DNA of 64,000 nucleotides from Tieghemostelium lacteum (Eukaryota > Evosea > Eumycetozoa > Dictyosteliales > Raperosteliaceae): positions 620,001 to 684,000 of the forward strand of contig LODT01000001.1 of assembly GCA_001606155.1 (NCBI GenBank), in the 5' to 3' direction. The notes under the pieces are model-generated. The model ran no database searches. It saw nothing but the letters and a program-made list of their open reading frames with translations, and had not been told where the DNA came from. The translations under genes were made by a program, and so were the position numbers. Numbering within the stretch: the stretch's first letter is position 1; every line of letters starts with the position of its first letter. Of the stretch, positions 55,295 through 64,000 are shown piece by piece.

Positions 55295-56112
55295 TTTTTT
55301 TTTTTTTATTTTTATATTTACAAAAATATTTATACTAAACTAGGATATATTTACTAATATCTATTATTACATTTACAAATAGATTAGATAAAAAGGTATA
55401 AAGTAAACAGAAGAAGGGAAAAGAAAAATAAATCACAACACAACCTTTTTTTTAAATAGGATTGAGGTGGATCACACCTCAAATTTATTCTTTTGTCATA
55501 TGCCAATCAAATGTCCCCTTGAAAATATTGTCCAATGAGATTGAACATTTTTACCAAAGATATTTTTGTCAAAAACTATTGTTCACTTAATAATCAAAAA
55601 TTTTGATGGATTTTGGTGAACCAAAACGAATCAATTATATGTTTGCAAAATCACCTATCAAGAGATTCTCTATTTTAATCAATTTCCTTAGGTTATATTT
55701 ATTTGAATCCGTTTAAATTTCTATTTTTAAAGAAATTGTTCCTATATTTATTTGAATCTCCCACAGTCCAAAACAACTTCAATCAAAATCTACACAAGAA
55801 GAAATTTTGCCTGTTAATCCGTTGTTAGACAATGTTTTTGGATTGGCATAATAATATTAAAAATAACATTTGTCTTCTTTGAAACTAATCAAGAAATATT
55901 TTAATCTTGTGATATTTTCCTGATATATCATTACATGTTTTATCTTTAATTAAGTAACAAATAATTTCTAATTTTGAAGAGAGAAGTCTTCTAATAAATT
56001 TAAATTTCTAATAAAAATTTTTTTTTGATTGCAATTTTCAACATTTTTACTGAAGAGATATTTTTGTTTCATCTAATAAACAATCACATATAACAAATTT
56101 AAAAAAAAGAAG
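55295..56112. other. 818-bp divergent region, Grl receptor / Pol kappa
   Basis: A+T-rich, with a T run beside the receptor ATG. A perfect 8-bp inverted repeat lies at 55462-55482. From 55.5 to 55.85 kb the sequence has moderate complexity but no open frame I can support. No gene seen. Confidence 0.4.
55462..55482 (-). promoter_or_regulatory. inverted repeat TTGAGGTG-N5-CACCTCAA
   Basis: Two perfect 8-bp half-sites separated by GATCA, 168 bp upstream of the Grl receptor ATG. The GGTG/CACC halves stand out in A+T-rich DNA and look like a dimeric protein-binding site; the factor is unknown. A relation to GT-rich G-box sites is possible. Confidence 0.45.
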
Positions 56113-57772
56113 ATGGAGTTTAAAGCCGGTATGGAATCGGTCGATTTCGATCAAATTAATTCAATGTTAAATCAATTTTCAATGGGAACACATTTTCAAG
56201 CAAAAATTGAAAGAGAAACACAACAAACCAATGAGTATATAGAAGAGATTTTACAGAAATTAGAACATTTACCTACTGATGATGTATATCATAAGGTTGT
56301 AGATGACTATCTTGATAGTCTATTGAAATGTAAAGATACAAGTAGAACATTTATTCATGTGGATATGGATGCATTCTATGCATCTGTTGAGGAGATGGAC
56401 AATCATACTCTTAAAGGATTACCAGTAGCTGTAGGGTCAATGGATATGTTAGTAACTTCAAATTACAAAGCAAGAGAATATGGTGTTAGATCTGGTATAC
56501 CTGGTATGGTTGGACTTAGACTTTGTCCAAATTTGGAAATTGTTCCAATTCGAATGGATCGTTATAAAGAGGTTAGTCAGATTATTCGTGATATATTTTT
56601 TGAATTTGACCCAAATTATGTGTCACCTTCACTCGATGAAGGTTGCCTTGATATTACAATATATCTCAAAGATCACCCAGAACTCACACCTGTTGATGTT
56701 GCTAGTCAATTACAATATAAAATCTATAAAGCAACAACATTAACATCATCCATGGGTATAGCATGTTCACCATTACTTTCAAAACTATCCTCCGAAGTTA
56801 ACAAACCAAATGGTTATTTTTGTTTAACTAATAGTCATGAAGAATCTTTTAAATATTTACAAACTATACCAGTATGTTATCTTTCACCAACACTATATTT
56901 GAAAAGGAAAATATAATAACACCCCTGCTTCTTCTTTTGATTTGAAAGATTAAAAAAATACCAGGTATTGGCAGAGTAAGACAAAAATTATTAGAAACAT
57001 TAGGCTTACAGAGTGTAGAGGATATTTTAGAGAGTAAATATGAATTATATTTTATATTACCAGATAAACATAAAGAGATATTATTTAAACATGCATTAGG
57101 TGTACCAATATTCCCAACACCAAATCTATTTAAAGTTCAAAGAAAGAAAACAATGATATCAAAAGAAAAGAATTGTAAAGAACTCTATGATGAAAAGGAT
57201 CTAAAGAGTTTAATGTTGGATATTTATAATTTTGCAATTAATACTCTTAAACAAGAGAATAAAATTGTATGTAAATTGATAAAGAAATTTTGATATGAAA
57301 GCAAATATTAATTGATTATGTATAGGCATGTGGTATGATTGTTAAAGTTCAAGATTACAGTTTTAAAGTTCAAAATTTTCCATATTCATTGAAAAAGGAT
57401 AACAGTGAAGTGCCACAATTGGATATAGATGGATATGTAATTTTATCACCACCAACCCAATCACCACCTTTATCACCAATATCATCATCTAGTAATATAA
57501 CTACTACCACCACTATATCACCTCAAAACAAAAAGAAATCTACTAAAATTGTATTAAACTATAAAGAAAATATTGAAAAGATTTGGGAACTTTTTGAAGA
57601 AACTGTAAAGACAATTAAATTTGAACAAATTAGATGTCTAGGTTTAAAACTTGTAAATTTAATTGATGACAATGACTCACTTTCCTCACCACAAAAACAA
57701 AATGGCGAACTAGAAAAAGAAATACAAACTGAAATTCATGAAGATAGTGATGATGAAGAATATATATTTTAA
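56113..57772 (+). CDS. polK: DNA polymerase kappa (Y family, DinB)
   Basis: Three exons, 56113-56871, 56949-57266 and 57326-57772, all phase 0, give 507 residues. The N-terminal extension carrying EYIEEILQKLEHL is like the Pol kappa N-clasp. Catalytic residues are in FIHVDMDAFYASVEE (Asp84, Asp86) and SPSLDEGCLDIT (Asp175, Glu176), with AVGSMDMLVTSNYKAREYGV between. A helix-hairpin-helix in the thumb reads IKKIPGIGRVRQKLLETLG, and the little-finger domain starts RKKTMISKEKNCKELYDEKD. The enzyme performs translesion synthesis past minor-groove adducts in the nucleus. It is shorter than animal Pol kappa: the C-terminal zinc fingers are missing and the end is an acidic tail (HEDSDDEEYIF). Confidence 0.93.
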
Positions 57773-57865
57773 AAATACAAAATAAAATTCCTCTTCCCCC
57801 ACTCTCTTTCAAAATAGAATAGAGAATATGAGAAAAGTACCAAATATTAGATAACCTATTTATTG

Positions 57866-58802
57866 TTATTCAGATTGTTGTTGTAATTTTACAGATTCCA
57901 ATTCATCACGTAATAGTTTATCATTTGGTTCCAAACGTATGGCTTGAACTAATGATCTCTTTGCTGAATCAAATTGTTTGTTGAGTGCATAGGCTTGCCC
58001 CATTCTATAATAAAATTTAGCATTGTTACCACCCAATTCTAAAATTTTTTCACAATTGGAAATGGCTCTGGTTCCGTCTTGTAGTTTAATATGACATGTG
58101 GCAATATTAAGATACAATACAATCATTGTATCTTGTCTCTTTTTAATATCACTCTCCTGTGTTACTATTACATTTGGATCTTGAAGTATCCATAAAGACT
58201 TTATATAATGTCTTAATGCTTTTCTATATTCACCCGATTGATAGTTTTCAGTACCTTTTTCTTTTTCTTTTAAAGTTTTGTTGATTATTTGTTCAAAATT
58301 AGTACTACAAGTGATATCATTACTAGTACCACTTTCTCTAAAAGATAGTAATTGAACTTTAAATATAATTGAAGTATTTGGTGGAATAAATGGTGGTAGA
58401 CCATGTTTACCAAATCCAAATTTCTGAGTAGATACTACTTCTGCTTCTTCTCCAACTTTCATTGTAAGAATAGCTATATCCAATGCCTCAACTACTTTAT
58501 TACTATTTAATTGAAATGTTAATGGTGTATTATTTTGTACACTTGAATCAAATAGTATACCAGTTGATAAATATCCTTCATAATGTACTAATAATAAACA
58601 AAAATAAAGTTAATTATTAATTAATAGTATTGTAATAGTTTCTATTGTATTTACTTGTTACAATTGATTTCTGAGGTGGTATTTCACCACTACCTTCTTT
58701 TAAAATTCTTTTTATTAGACATCCGTCTGTATCTAATTGTACACCAGTTCTTTTTAAAGATGGTGGTGGTGATGATGAACTAAGTATTTTTCTTTCTGAC
58801 AT
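57866..58802 (-). CDS. FKBP8/FKBP6-like prolyl isomerase with TPR repeats
   Basis: Two exons, 58802-58655 and 58587-57866, give 289 residues. An FKBP domain (about 15-130) includes [28 protein letters not shown] and [20 protein letters not shown]. The active-site Trp (VIxGWD in active FKBPs) is lost: the loop reads [10 protein letters not shown], as in FKBP8 (QALDLSV), and the usual Tyr of the YG..G.PP loop is Phe. Isomerase activity is probably weak. Three TPR units follow ([59 protein letters not shown]), an arrangement that docks Hsp90. Unlike FKBP8, no C-terminal TM anchor is present. A co-chaperone role is expected. Confidence 0.9.
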
Positions 58803-59028
58803 TAGGTTTTTGGTATAGAAAATGAAATTTTTTTTAATTTATTATATCGTTATAAAAATATCTATCGCGATCAATCAGATTTTTAGATTGATGGTATAGA
58901 GGAAAATGAAATAAAATGATAATAAAAAAAAAAAAATATTTTAGGAATTTGATCTATTTGGTTGGGTTTATTTTATTTTATTTTTTTTTTTCAGATTTTT
59001 TTTATTGTAATCAATATCTATATTTGAT

Positions 59029-59964
59029 ATGCATTGGTCTAAAGCACAAACTAAAGGTGATCATCCAACAGAGGGTATACGTTCACATACAGCTACTGTA
59101 GTTGGTAGAAAAATATTTGTATTTGGAGGATCGGATATCAATGATAAGTTTAATGATCTGATGATATTTGATACCAAGACAATGTTTTGGTCAAAACCCA
59201 AGACTAATGGAGCAGATGGATGTATACCAAATCCACATAGAGCACATACAGCAACATTGGTAGATAAAAGATTATTTATATTTGGTGGAGGTGATGGACC
59301 AAACTATTTCAAAGATCTCTTTGTATTGGATACAGAGACTCTTACATGGACAAAACCAGTGACAACTGGTAATGGTCCAGGACCAAGACGTGCACATACA
59401 GCCAATCTAGTGAATGGCAAAACTATATATATATTTGGTGGCGGTGATGGAAATAAGGCTTTGAATGAAGTCTATAGTTTAGATACAGATAGTCTGTCGT
59501 GGACTTTAATTAAACCCACTGGTACTATTCCAAAGAGTAGAGGTTACCATTCATCCGTTTTAATAGGTAACACGAAAATTGGAATTTTTGGTGGTTCCGA
59601 TGGACAAGAGTGTTTTGATGACTATTTTATATTTGATTGTACCAATCATTCTTGGACAGAACAAAAGATTACAAACAAATCACCAATACTATCACAAACC
59701 AGCTTTAATCTGGGTAAAACTATTGCAGCTTTTGGTGGACATGATGCTAATGACTATATCAATAGTCTGAGATTTTTCAATCAAGAGAAACTAATGTGGG
59801 AAGATGTACCTTGTACTGGTATACCTCCACCACGTAGAGGTTATCATTGTTGTTGTTATGTAGATCATAGATTATTTGTAATTGGTGGTTATGATGGTAA
59901 CCAATGTTTTTCAGATGTTCAAATTTTAGATGTTGGTGTATTAGCATATTTAGAATTAAATTAA
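59029..59964 (+). CDS. kelch-repeat protein (RABEPK-like)
   Basis: 311 residues, one exon, starting from an ATG right after a T-rich leader. The protein is a run of six kelch repeats with nothing else: RSHTATVVGRKIFVFGGSD, RAHTATLVDKRLFIFGGGDG, RRAHTANLVNGKTIYIFGGG, RGYHSSVLIGNTKIGIFGGS, then a degenerate FNLGKTIAAFGGHDANDY repeat and RRGYHCCCYVDHRLFVIGGY. The GG doublets and W residues four-to-seven strands apart define a six-bladed propeller. This is the build of Rab9 effector RABEPK and of several dictyostelid kelch proteins. Binding partner unknown; a trafficking role is only inference. Confidence 0.88.
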   Translation: MHWSKAQTKGDHPTEGIRSHTATVVGRKIFVFGGSDINDKFNDLMIFDTKTMFWSKPKTNGADGCIPNPHRAHTATLVDKRLFIFGGGDGPNYFKDLFVLDTETLTWTKPVTTGNGPGPRRAHTANLVNGKTIYIFGGGDGNKALNEVYSLDTDSLSWTLIKPTGTIPKSRGYHSSVLIGNTKIGIFGGSDGQECFDDYFIFDCTNHSWTEQKITNKSPILSQTSFNLGKTIAAFGGHDANDYINSLRFFNQEKLMWEDVPCTGIPPPRRGYHCCCYVDHRLFVIGGYDGNQCFSDVQILDVGVLAYLELN

Positions 59965-60156
59965 AAAACAAAAAAAGTACATCAAAGGAAACAGTAGAAA
60001 AGATTTGTATTATTAATAATAAAAAAATATTTTAATTTATTTAATTTGTAATTTACATTGATAAAGAATATGTATTTATTAAGTTCATAGTTTAGACTCT
60101 TGTAATTAAGATTTTTTTTTTATTTTTTTTTTTAATTTTTTTAGATAAAGACGAAA

Positions 60157-60772
60157 ATGAATGAAAGAGTTTATACACAAAAAGAAATTGATGATGTATT
60201 TTTAGAAAATGATAAAATTATATTGATTAAACAAAATGAAGAAACTATTATAATACCACCAAGTGAATTTAAAGCCAAAGGAAATCAATATTATAAACCA
60301 ATTGATAAATTAGTAACGTTCCCAAAGAAATTGAGTAATGAACATATGTCATGTACACCATTTCTAAGAGAATTTATATCATGTCATTGTAATATTTTAG
60401 TCATTGCCTAAGTTTATTCAATATTTGAATTATTTATACTGATATATATATTTTGGAAATAAAATAGCACCATCAGGATATATTAGAGGATTATATAGGT
60501 ATGGTGAATCAAGATGTCAAAGTGAGAATTTAAATTTAACTCATTGTTATCAAATTACATTGTCAGTCTCGAGAGACAGTAGAGAGAAAAAAATGAAAGA
60601 GATACAAGATGAAAAGAATTTGATTAAAGATAGATTTTATAGAGATCATTATTGGCAGGAGAGAAAAGAAACTGATAAATTTACTCTAGATAATTCAATT
60701 TTTGGTTATACAAGTTCACTTATAAATTTAATTGCAAACCCTAATAATAAAGAATTTATTAATGAGTTGTAA
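60157..60772 (+). CDS. EMI1/C22orf39-type (DUF3128) small Cys protein
   Basis: Two exons, 60157-60388 and 60468-60772, phase 1, give 178 residues. Without splicing the first frame runs into NILVIA and a stop. The join creates a Cys pattern spanning the intron: C..FLREFISC-H-SPSGYIRGLYRYGESRC and NLNLTHC, which fits the DUF3128 pattern (C-x8-C, xYRYG, then C..C), as in fungal EMI1 and animal C22orf39. The N-terminal about 65 residues (KEIDDVFLENDKIILIKQNE) are an extension, and a charged helix follows (REKKMKEIQDEKNLIKDRFY). Mitochondrial intermembrane-space location is expected from twin-Cys pairs but not proven. Low sequence identity makes the family call moderate. Confidence 0.65.
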
Positions 60773-61277
60773 TTCTGAAATTTCATATTTTAGTGTAATG
60801 TAAAAAAAAAAAACACAATGATGACAAATTAATAACCTGAATTAAATAATAATATTATTAAAAATAATTATAATTTAAAAATTTTTTAATTTTTATTCTA
60901 TGTGGTAAAACTTAGAAATTCAAAATTAAACAAAATTGGGAATTTTGTAACCATCCAGATATTTTTTTTTATTATTCCAACACACAATTTTAAAAAAAAA
61001 AAAGGGGTAAAAAAAGTGTTCGTTTGTTCATCATTCATTGTTATTACAACAAAATAATAACATATCTATATATTTAAATTATTTATTAAAATAGAAAAGA
61101 AAAGAAAAAAGATTAATTGTATATATAGGGCTTTTATTTTTGTAGAGTCTATATATATACTTTGATTATTTAATTTTTTTTTCTAGAATAATAGTAAACA
61201 AACAGAAAACGAGAAGATTTAATAACAACAATTCAAGTAGTAGCGATAGTCTAGGATTGAGTAGACAACAAGGTACT
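60773..61277. other. A+T-rich region before CEPT
   Basis: 505 bases with A and T runs. From about 61189 the frame of the next gene is open and reads as KQKTRRFNNNNSSSSDSLGL, which looks like coding sequence, but I find no ATG or convincing upstream exon for it. TTTTTTTTTCTAG at about 61186 would be a good acceptor. No other gene seen. Confidence 0.4.
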
Positions 61278-62693
61278 ATGCAACTACTTGATGATTTTCA
61301 AAATTCCAATTTCCACAACGAAATGTCTAGATTTTTTAGATATATCACTGACAAGGGTATTGCAAATCTTGCACATTACTCTTACTCAGGTGTAGATAAT
61401 TCATTTTGTGGAAAACTATTTCTAAAGCATTGGTGGAATTATTGTGTAGAATTTACACCATTATGGTTGGCACCAAATATAGTATGTTTTCATCTAGATA
61501 TACAACCCACCTATGTGCACACAATCATATATTTACATTTAGATTCATATTTTATTTAACTAGATTACATTAGTAGGATTACTATGTAACATTTTAATGT
61601 ATTTAATAATTTATTTCTATTGTCCAACATTAACAGAAGCAGCACCAAGATGGTGTTATTTTGCAGTTGCATTTTTGATATTTGCCTATCAGACATTGGA
61701 TAATGTAGATGGAAAACAAGCTAGAAAAACAAAATCCTCATCACCATTGGGAGAGTTATTTGATCATTGTTGTGATGCATTATCCGTTGCAATGTTTGCT
61801 TTGGTAATGTCTGCAACTTTGAGATTAGGTCCAAAATGGGCATTTGTCAATCTTCTTGTTGGTATTTGGCCATTTTATTTAGCACATTGGGAGGAATATC
61901 ATGCTGGTATATTAGTATTAGGTGAATTCAATGGTCCAACTGAAGCTCAAATCCTTTTTATTATCATTGAAATTATTACAGGTATTTTTACATCAGATTT
62001 TTGGACCTATGGCAGTTCAATAACACTTGGTCAAATTGCAACTGTAGTTATAACATTTGTAGCTATAATGACCATTTTTCAAAAGTATTTATATTCTCTA
62101 TTCTCTATTCTCTATCTTTTTATTTCAGATTTTATATAATTAACCACAAAAATGAAATTTTATATAGTTTTAGAAATACATATAAATTACAAAATAGAAT
62201 GAATTATATGGCATGTTTACAGCAGTTATCACCAATTTGTATATTTACATTTTTGATTGTTGTATGGGCAGGAGTAGCACCACATTTATTGGTTGGTAAA
62301 CCACATTTATTCATTATGACTATTGGAATTTTATTTAGTTATATTCAATCTAGATATATAACACAGAGAGTATGTCACGATGATTGTCTATTGTGGTATT
62401 ACATTTTAATTCCATTGTCAATCAATGTATTCAATTCCATTTTGGCACGATACAGTTCACCAATAATCAATGAAGAATATGCACTATATTTCCTATTTGT
62501 ATTGGCATGTTGCCAATTCCTCATCTTTGCCTATTTTGTTACCCAACAGTTATGTCAACATTTGAAAATTAGAGTATTTGTTATACCATATCCAGGTTCA
62601 ACAAACATTGATAATACCTCTCTTCTCTCAAATATGGAGGAAGGTGTATCACAAGATTCAAATACTGACGATGGTAATGATGATTCTAAATAA
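61278..62693 (+). CDS. choline/ethanolamine phosphotransferase (CEPT/EPT)
   Basis: Three exons, 61278-61481, 61564-62084 and 62168-62693, give 416 residues. The CDP-alcohol phosphotransferase signature is exact, DG-x2-AR-x8-G-x3-D-x3-D, in DNVDGKQARKTKSSSPLGEL then FDHCCD. About eight TM segments follow the N-terminal YSYSGVDNSFCGKLFLKHWW and APNIITLVGLLCN, typical of eukaryotic EPT/CPT enzymes. It transfers phosphoethanolamine or phosphocholine from the CDP form to diacylglycerol at the ER. The C-terminus is acidic. The ATG at 61278 is conservative, since an open frame continues about 90 nt upstream; a further upstream exon is possible. Exon 3 has two in-frame acceptors (see findings). Confidence 0.92.
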
Positions 62694-63074
62694 ATTTATA
62701 ATTATTGTATAATAAATTTAAATATTATCTATAAAACACTGTTATTTCTTTTTTTGTTTGAATTTAGTTTATTCAAACCCCAATAAAATCCAAAACCATA
62801 ATAGATTGATAATTTGGTTTATAATGAAATTGTGTGTTGTTAGTGTTTGAACTAGTTATCTTACCAATTTAAATTTTTATTTCACATGTTTTTAAATTTA
62901 AAACAAAATTAGATCTTTTTCGATATAACTTAATAGCCAAGAAGATTATTTTTTGTTGGTTCATTTTCTATCGATAAATATCAAGACTAGAAGAAGGATT
63001 AAAATTTTTTTACATCATGTAGAAATTTGATTTATTTATTTTTTAAGATATTAAGATATTATAAACAGTTTTGA
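62694..63074. other. convergent 3' region with hairpin
   Basis: 381 A+T-rich bases between the CEPT stop and the stop of the last gene. A 7-bp hairpin lies at 62756-62778. No gene seen. Confidence 0.45.
62756..62778. other. 7-bp stem-loop 62 nt after the CEPT stop
   Basis: GTTTGAA (62756-62762) and TTCAAAC (62772-62778) are exact inverted copies around a 9-nt loop. The short stem is A+T-rich and could be chance, but the location matches similar elements after other stops in this window. Confidence 0.4.
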
Positions 63075-63944
63075 TCAATTTGAACAAGTTGGTTGATATT
63101 TACATTTTTGCGAGGTGGTTGGAACTAGAATACAATGGTGAGGAGGTTTGCATTTTATATCAACACAGTTAAAACAAAAATCTTGTTTAACACATTTATA
63201 GATTTGATTTGAGTATTCTTTACAATCATAACCTAACGCACATGAATATTGCAAACATGATTCACCCTGATACACATCAAATTGATTTACAAAGATATGA
63301 GAATTTGGTAAACATATTTGTCCTATAATACAAATGCAATCTTTGTTAAGTGTGTTGTTTACTTGAGTAGATGGCGACATTGTTGCAGAAGAAGTCATTC
63401 TTGGAATTCCTGTTGTTCCAGTGCCTGTTCTAGCAGATGAAGTGGATGATGGAATACTAGTTGTTGGTGAGGTACTTGTTGTAGGAGATGTACTAGTTGA
63501 AGTGATTGGTGGGGCTGGTGAAGTTGTAGTTTTAGTTGGGTTAGATGTAAATTTTTTAATTGTATCATTAATTATATTTAAATATTGAATTGAAATTGTA
63601 GCAGTGGATGAATTTCTATTTGTTTTATACAAGATGTTGGATAGACTTTGTAAAAATTTTGGATCTCTATTTGTATTAAATACTTGTAACTCACCATTTG
63701 TAATACTAACAACATCATATGATGTATTGCTAGATGATGAAAATGATAATTGATCAGATGGATCAACACTACCCAAAAACTTAAAAGTAATGAATTCAAC
63801 AATACAAATTCCAGATGAATTTGGATTAAAATTAGATTCTAAGAAACGATATTCACCTTTGGGGTTATAGGCAATAGAGGTATTAATGATATTCAATGAT
63901 GCTGAAATTATAATAGTTTTTTCACCAAATAAAATATAATTCAT
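63075..63944 (-). CDS. Cys-rich secreted-type protein, incomplete at the right edge
   Basis: At least 289 codons on the minus strand; the 5' part runs past the window. The ATG at 63944 is not followed by a signal peptide, and the bases before it (AAATAG) could be a splice acceptor, so this is probably an internal exon. The N-terminal part is ordered and beta-rich (SGICIVEFITFKFLGSVDPS). A Ser/Thr/Pro linker with TSTSPTTS repeats then leads to a Cys-rich end: CICIIGQICLPNS, SCLQYSCALGYDCKEY and CKPPHHCILVPTTSQKCKYQ, like the follistatin/Kazal-type Cys modules frequent in dictyostelid matrix and spore-coat proteins. An extracellular or surface role is likely. Confidence 0.75.
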   Translation of the reverse strand: MNYILFGEKTIIISASLNIINTSIAYNPKGEYRFLESNFNPNSSGICIVEFITFKFLGSVDPSDQLSFSSSSNTSYDVVSITNGELQVFNTNRDPKFLQSLSNILYKTNRNSSTATISIQYLNIINDTIKKFTSNPTKTTTSPAPPITSTSTSPTTSTSPTTSIPSSTSSARTGTGTTGIPRMTSSATMSPSTQVNNTLNKDCICIIGQICLPNSHIFVNQFDVYQGESCLQYSCALGYDCKEYSNQIYKCVKQDFCFNCVDIKCKPPHHCILVPTTSQKCKYQPTCSN

Positions 63945-64000
63945 ACTATTTCATTATTAAAATCAGTCCAAGCTGAATAACTAAGCGTATTTGATAATAT

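Noticed and set aside
1-64000. tRNA genes, rRNA, CRISPR arrays, transposons or virus-like elements
   Set aside because: I saw no B-box-like G+C-rich tRNA blocks, no reverse transcriptase, integrase or transposase motifs, no terminal repeats and no regularly spaced repeats. Weak or decayed copies could still escape reading by eye.

Overview
The window is nuclear DNA of a dictyostelid social amoeba. The evidence is very A+T-rich intergenic DNA with long A and T runs, CAA and AAT repeats inside genes that give polyQ and polyN tracts, compact genes with short GT..AG introns (about 45-110 nt), and several families typical of the group: a darlin-like armadillo protein, a Grl-type BMP-domain class C GPCR, a Stealth-family phosphotransferase, an FHA plus TKL kinase, and an hspG-like small heat-shock protein with an insert in its domain. 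Coding regions are less A+T-extreme than those I know from D. discoideum, so another dictyostelid lineage is likely. I cannot name the species.

Layout. 1-1.25 kb: no convincing gene. 1.25-13.5 kb: SANT-like low-complexity protein; darlin/RAP1GDS1 (6 exons); FHA + TKL kinase + pseudokinase; flavin amine oxidase; acylation-motif protein; snapin-like BLOC-1 subunit. 13.8-25.9 kb: USO1/p115; a five-exon minus-strand gene invisible to long-ORF searches; Stealth transferase; MFS transporter; peptide deformylase; gamma-carbonic-anhydrase-like protein; GOST-type seven-TM protein. 26-36.5 kb: large repeat-rich surface protein (5 exons, minus); His-rich small HSP; PEMT; MSH3; two-TM protein overlapping the MSH3 stop. 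36.9-47 kb: F-box/LRR-like protein; small two-exon gene; glycogen debranching enzyme; NYN-like polyQ protein. 48.8-64 kb: Rab21; LIN9; Grl receptor; DNA polymerase kappa; FKBP-TPR; kelch protein; EMI1/DUF3128-like protein; choline/ethanolamine phosphotransferase; and a Cys-rich secreted-type protein cut by the right edge.

I see no operons, transposons, tRNAs, CRISPR arrays or virus-like elements. Genes are mostly single-copy housekeeping or signalling genes in convergent or divergent pairs. Thematic links include endomembrane traffic (snapin, USO1, Rab21, GOST, kelch protein), phospholipid synthesis (PEMT, CEPT) and genome maintenance or cell cycle (MSH3, Pol kappa, LIN9), but the order shows no true cluster.

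Exon structures were worked out by hand from frame continuity and GT..AG sites. Several apparent starts on TTG or GTG were replaced by nearby ATG codons or by upstream exons. The items most worth a second look are the hidden spliced gene at 17.0-17.9 kb, the His-rich small HSP with a repeated Cys-His-Phe-Glu motif, the kinase-pseudokinase, and a recurring pattern of inverted repeats just beyond stop codons.
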